Origin: Vitis vinifera
Taxonomy: Eukaryota > Streptophyta > Magnoliopsida > Vitales > Vitaceae
Assembly (NCBI RefSeq): GCF_030704535.1
Contig: NC_081822.1
Span: 2,161,001 to 2,225,000, forward strand
Length of the DNA stretch: 64,000 bases
Direction of reading: 5' to 3'
This document shows, in pieces, positions 60,925 through 64,000 of this stretch. Each line of letters opens with the position of its first letter. The first letter of the stretch is position 1. Below the pieces are notes generated by a model that had not been told where the DNA came from, made no database searches, and saw only the letters and a list, made by a program, of their open reading frames with translations. Made by a program: the position numbers and the translations under genes.

Positions 60925-61265
60925 AAAGTGTTGTTTGGCAAATATTTTCAAAAACAGTTTTAAAATATAATTTTTCAAAACAATTTTTGAAAACTATTAT
61001 ATGAATATTTAGTAAAACAAAAGTATGTTTTTTAAAATAATATTTTTTTAAATAATATTTTTAAAAATAACTTTTATTTTTAATCATTTTATATCAATAT
61101 TTTTTAAAACAATTATCATAAAATAATTAAATGATATTATTTAAAAACACTCTAATTTATGTTTTTAAGAACATAAAACATAAAATAGTTTATAATTATT
61201 AAATATGTTTTTTTGTTTTTGAAAAATAAAAAACTGTTTTCGAAAATAGTTATCAAATAAACCAT
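60925..61265. mobile_element. MITE-like element
   Basis: Inverted ends: left 'gtttggcaaatattttcaaa' with 'aacagtttt', right (reverse complement) 'tatttgataactattttcga' with 'aaacagtttt'. AT-rich core with no ORF. Resembles the element at 15748-16137. Confidence 0.6.
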
Positions 61266-62880
61266 AAATCTTTTCATAGCACTTCTTTTAAAAAAAAATT
61301 CAATAAAATTTATGATTACCCTCCACATTTAGTAACTACAAAGTGAACAAACATGTGTAACACAAACAAGAAAAAGTAGTCCTGCTTAAAAATGGTTTTC
61401 CACCTTATTTTTCTTGTCAAATAATTTTACTAAAACATAAAATATTGTATTCACAAAATGCACAAATCTATGTGTGCGGAACAAGAAAAAATGAAAGCGG
61501 AAAGTTGCGACCCAACTTCTAGAAAATTAATGATATTTATTCCTATGCCCCCTAGGATTTAATTAAGGTTTTTTTTTTCTATTTTGGTGACTTTGTACAA
61601 AGCCCCAAAAGCCCAAGTCATTTCTCAAGAGGACCAAACCAATACTGCCAAAAGGAATACTTGGAATATGTTTAAGGTTGGACCAAGGATTTGGTAAGTT
61701 GGTGGTGGTGGATTCTTTCTTCACGGACTGAACTTCTCAGAACTTTACCATTGCACAATTTTTGAATATTTTTTAAAGGTCAAAAAGAAGACTTTAGGCT
61801 ATTGATGAGTACTTTTCCCATATCACCTCAAGATATGCAACTTCCTTAACAACCTTCTTCTTTTACCGTCAACTCCGCACCAGCAACCCAATTCCCTTAG
61901 TTGAATTTTGGAATCGTAGTTTAGAAAGTTTAAGAGAAGGTTCAGCCACCCAACTGAGGGAAGAAGACTTGGGATAGTATGAATGGGATGGGATGAGAAT
62001 TATTGGCCACCTAAATGAGTTTTGACTTTCAAAGATTTTTTGTTGGCAGTTTTCAGGGAAGTTTCACCTTGTTACTGGGTCGTCTTAAATACCCAACGCT
62101 TTCGATATCATTGAATACTATTTTCTCTTATTTACAAAGGAGCTTATATTTTCAAAACACGAGTTCTACATAGAATTCAATCCAACACAAATTACAAGTT
62201 CAAAAAAAATAAATAAATAAATAAAATTATTTAGTTGGGTATTTTCTATTTTTCTTTGTTTAAATGTAATTTTAGTTACCAAGGCTTATGATCATGGCTT
62301 AGCTTTTTCCCAATCATTGATGCAATGAAATCTTAAAGCATATTTTAACCTTAATCCATGTCTCCATACCACAAGTACGATGTTTATGCATATGCCATTT
62401 TGATTTATTATGTTACAAAACATCCAACCTCTGGAATCCAAATACTGCAAGGCAAAAGTAAGTTTGGGCTTTTCCAGAAGTTGCCAGAACCCTCCAAATC
62501 CCATCCCGTACTCCCTCTTTATGAAAACCAAAACCAAAAACAAACTGATTCACGTCTTGTCAAAACAACCCAAAATAGAATAAAAATAACCTGATTGTTT
62601 AGCTATTTTTTGAAAGCATATTTTTGGTTGAGTTTGTCAAACGAGAACAACATTCAATAATGGAAACTTCTCTGCAATTAATTAATATAAAGATTTATAA
62701 TACTAATAATACTAATAATAATAATAATAATATATAGTTTCCGATTCACGAAATTTTACAGTGGATTATTGAGATGATAACAAAAAAATATATATATAGG
62801 AACGAAGATTAATGATGGGGTAGTGGTACAAAGATGAAAAGCATGGATGCAGAATCATGATGAAGATGGATGGATGGAGT
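61266..62880. other. intergenic region downstream of the CML gene
   Basis: No gene supported. An (AAT)n-type microsatellite lies near 62700-62732. The right part should include the 3' UTR of the minus-strand CML gene. Confidence 0.45.
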
Positions 62881-63369
62881 TCAGATGGTACTGAGGAGCA
62901 TCATGTTCTTGAACTCCTCAAAATCAAGAACCCCGTCAGAGTTGGTGTCATACACCTTGATCATGCTCCTGCAATCACCTCCACCATTCTCCTCCCACAT
63001 TCCCAGTCTGGACAGCACGCTCTGAAGCTCATCACATGTGATGAACCCATCTCCGTTCAAGTCAAACACCCTGAAAGCCTTCGCTAGGTCACCCACGTCC
63101 TCCTCCTCCTCCTCCTCCTTCACCTCCTCTTCCTCCACCTCGCTCTCTCCCTTTTTCTCGGTCGAAATGGATTCATAGAACACCAAGAACTCATTAAAAT
63201 CGAGGGTGGTGTTCCCCACGAGGCTCTCCAGCTCATCCAGGCTGTACTGCACACCAACTCTCTCAAGCAGCCAGTTGAGCTCCCCAAGGCTCACCAGGCC
63301 ATCACCATTTCGGTCAAGCTTGTGGAAAATCCTGTGCAGGTCAATGGAGCTCAGGGAAGACGAAGACAT
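62881..63369 (-). CDS. calmodulin-like EF-hand protein, CML44-like (intronless)
   Basis: A 162-aa Ca2+ sensor in one exon; ATG at 63369, TGA at 62883-62881. EF-hand loops: 19-30 (DRNGDGLVSLGE), a degenerate second hand at about 50-62 that lacks acidic position 1 and is short (NTTLDFNEF), 103-114 (DLNGDGFITCDE) and 141-152 (DTNSDGVLDFEE). Three should bind Ca2+. A strongly acidic linker (residues 75-91, almost all Glu) separates the two lobes. No N-myristoylation glycine and no prenylation motif, so soluble. Arabidopsis CML43/CML44 (At1g21550 type) are the closest relatives I know; the group is linked to stress and immune calcium signalling. TATA box 100 bp upstream. Partners unknown. Confidence 0.9.
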   Translation of the reverse strand: MSSSSLSSIDLHRIFHKLDRNGDGLVSLGELNWLLERVGVQYSLDELESLVGNTTLDFNEFLVFYESISTEKKGESEVEEEEVKEEEEEEDVGDLAKAFRVFDLNGDGFITCDELQSVLSRLGMWEENGGGDCRSMIKVYDTNSDGVLDFEEFKNMMLLSTI

Positions 63370-63468
63370 TGTGAATCAGTGATTGTGGGGGGGTCGTTGC
63401 CTAAAACCTTCAACCTTGGGAGGTTACATGTGTTTGTTGAATGATGCCATGCTTGAAGACTCATGTGG

Positions 63469-63476
63469 TATTTATA
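63469..63476 (-). promoter_or_regulatory. TATA box of the CML gene
   Basis: TATAAATA (in CTTCTATAAATACC) on the minus strand, 100-107 bp before the start codon. It fits a leader of about 70 nt. Confidence 0.7.
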
Positions 63477-63499
63477 GAAGTTCAAAGGAAAAATGGAGA

Positions 63500-63526
63500 T
63501 TGACGTCCTTTAGTACGGCACCGTAC
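63500..63526. promoter_or_regulatory. TGACGTC site and GTACGG/CCGTAC palindrome in the CML promoter
   Basis: TGACGTCC (63501-63508) is a bZIP/TGA-type core. GTACGGCACCGTAC (63513-63526) has 6-bp arms around a 2-nt centre. Both lie 25-58 bp beyond the TATA box. GTAC cores are known targets of SBP-type factors such as SPL7; function here is not shown. Confidence 0.35.
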
Positions 63527-63589
63527 TTACCAGAAAAAAAAGAAGAACAGAATAAGTATAAATTGTCGCCGTCAGGCCGGTGGTGATTT

Positions 63590-64000
63590 TATGATGAAGC
63601 TTCGCGGAAGCAGAGCTTGAAAGAAACGTTGATACTTTAGCATGTAGTCTATTTCCCGTTGTTTCAATCATTCAATTCAGTTACAAGCTTAATTACTTTC
63701 TCTTCTATTATACCTGTTTGTCTAAATCATTTCTCAAATGCCCCCCATTTATAATGGTTTGGAAACATCAACAGTTCCAAATCATTTCTCATTTAAAACT
63801 ACATCTTCAAGTTTAGTCTATATTTGAAGTCAAAATAAATAAATAAATAATGAAAAAAAAAAACTATTTATTCACTTGGTCAAGTAAAAGAGGGAAGGTA
63901 ATGATGTTATGGTACTCATGGAGGAGGGCTTAATGCTCAAACACATGGGTGTCCCTCTCTTGTGGGGAAGGACCACCCCTTTTGTATTTTTTTTTGGGGT
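63590..64000. other. upstream flank of the CML gene to the window edge
   Basis: No gene or clear element seen. Confidence 0.4.

Overview
The window is plant nuclear DNA from a eudicot. Genes are sparse and intron-rich, introns are AT-rich with GT..AG borders, and plant LINE, Ty3/Gypsy, LTR and MITE remnants are abundant. Gene content and LINE style suggest grapevine (Vitis) or a close relative; this is inference, since no search was possible. No bacterial system, CRISPR array, rRNA or convincing tRNA was seen.

Layout. (1) 1-535: possible terminal exon of a + strand gene running off the left edge. (2) About 1.1-2.0 kb: LTR-like block with a G-box-rich tandem repeat. (3) About 2.2-10.4 kb: a local array of five copies of an apparently unnamed microprotein gene of 35-36 codons. 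Each copy has a TATA box about 95 bp before its start site. Copies at 6861-6968 and 9979-10089 are intact; the other three are broken in different ways. (4) 12.2-28.4 kb, minus strand: a 6-exon PHD-finger/bromodomain-like nuclear protein (604 aa deduced), with introns swollen by a LINE with a 17-bp target-site duplication, a LINE 3' fragment, a hAT-like MITE 24 bp from a 5' splice site and another MITE. (5) 29-36 kb: Tourist-like MITE, then degenerate Ty3/Gypsy gag sequence in a 1.93-kb tandem duplication whose second copy holds an 813-bp solo LTR. (6) 37.1-39.0 kb, plus strand: 2-exon BTB/POZ gene (264 aa). (7) 39.7-59.1 kb, minus strand: 9-exon PMT/QUA2-type Golgi methyltransferase (666 aa). 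Its 9.4-kb and 5.8-kb introns contain four LINE sequences (one inserted in another) and a solo-LTR-like block. (8) 59.3-62.8 kb: AT-rich intergenic DNA with a foldback element and a MITE. (9) 62.9-63.4 kb, minus strand: intronless CML44-like EF-hand protein.

The host genes look like independent housekeeping, regulatory, wall-synthesis and signalling genes. The PHD and PMT genes lie in the same orientation, as I recall for their Arabidopsis relatives At1g77250 and At1g77260, which suggests old microsynteny. The most unusual content is the microprotein array and the dense, partly nested retroelement load inside introns of two genes whose reading frames stay intact.
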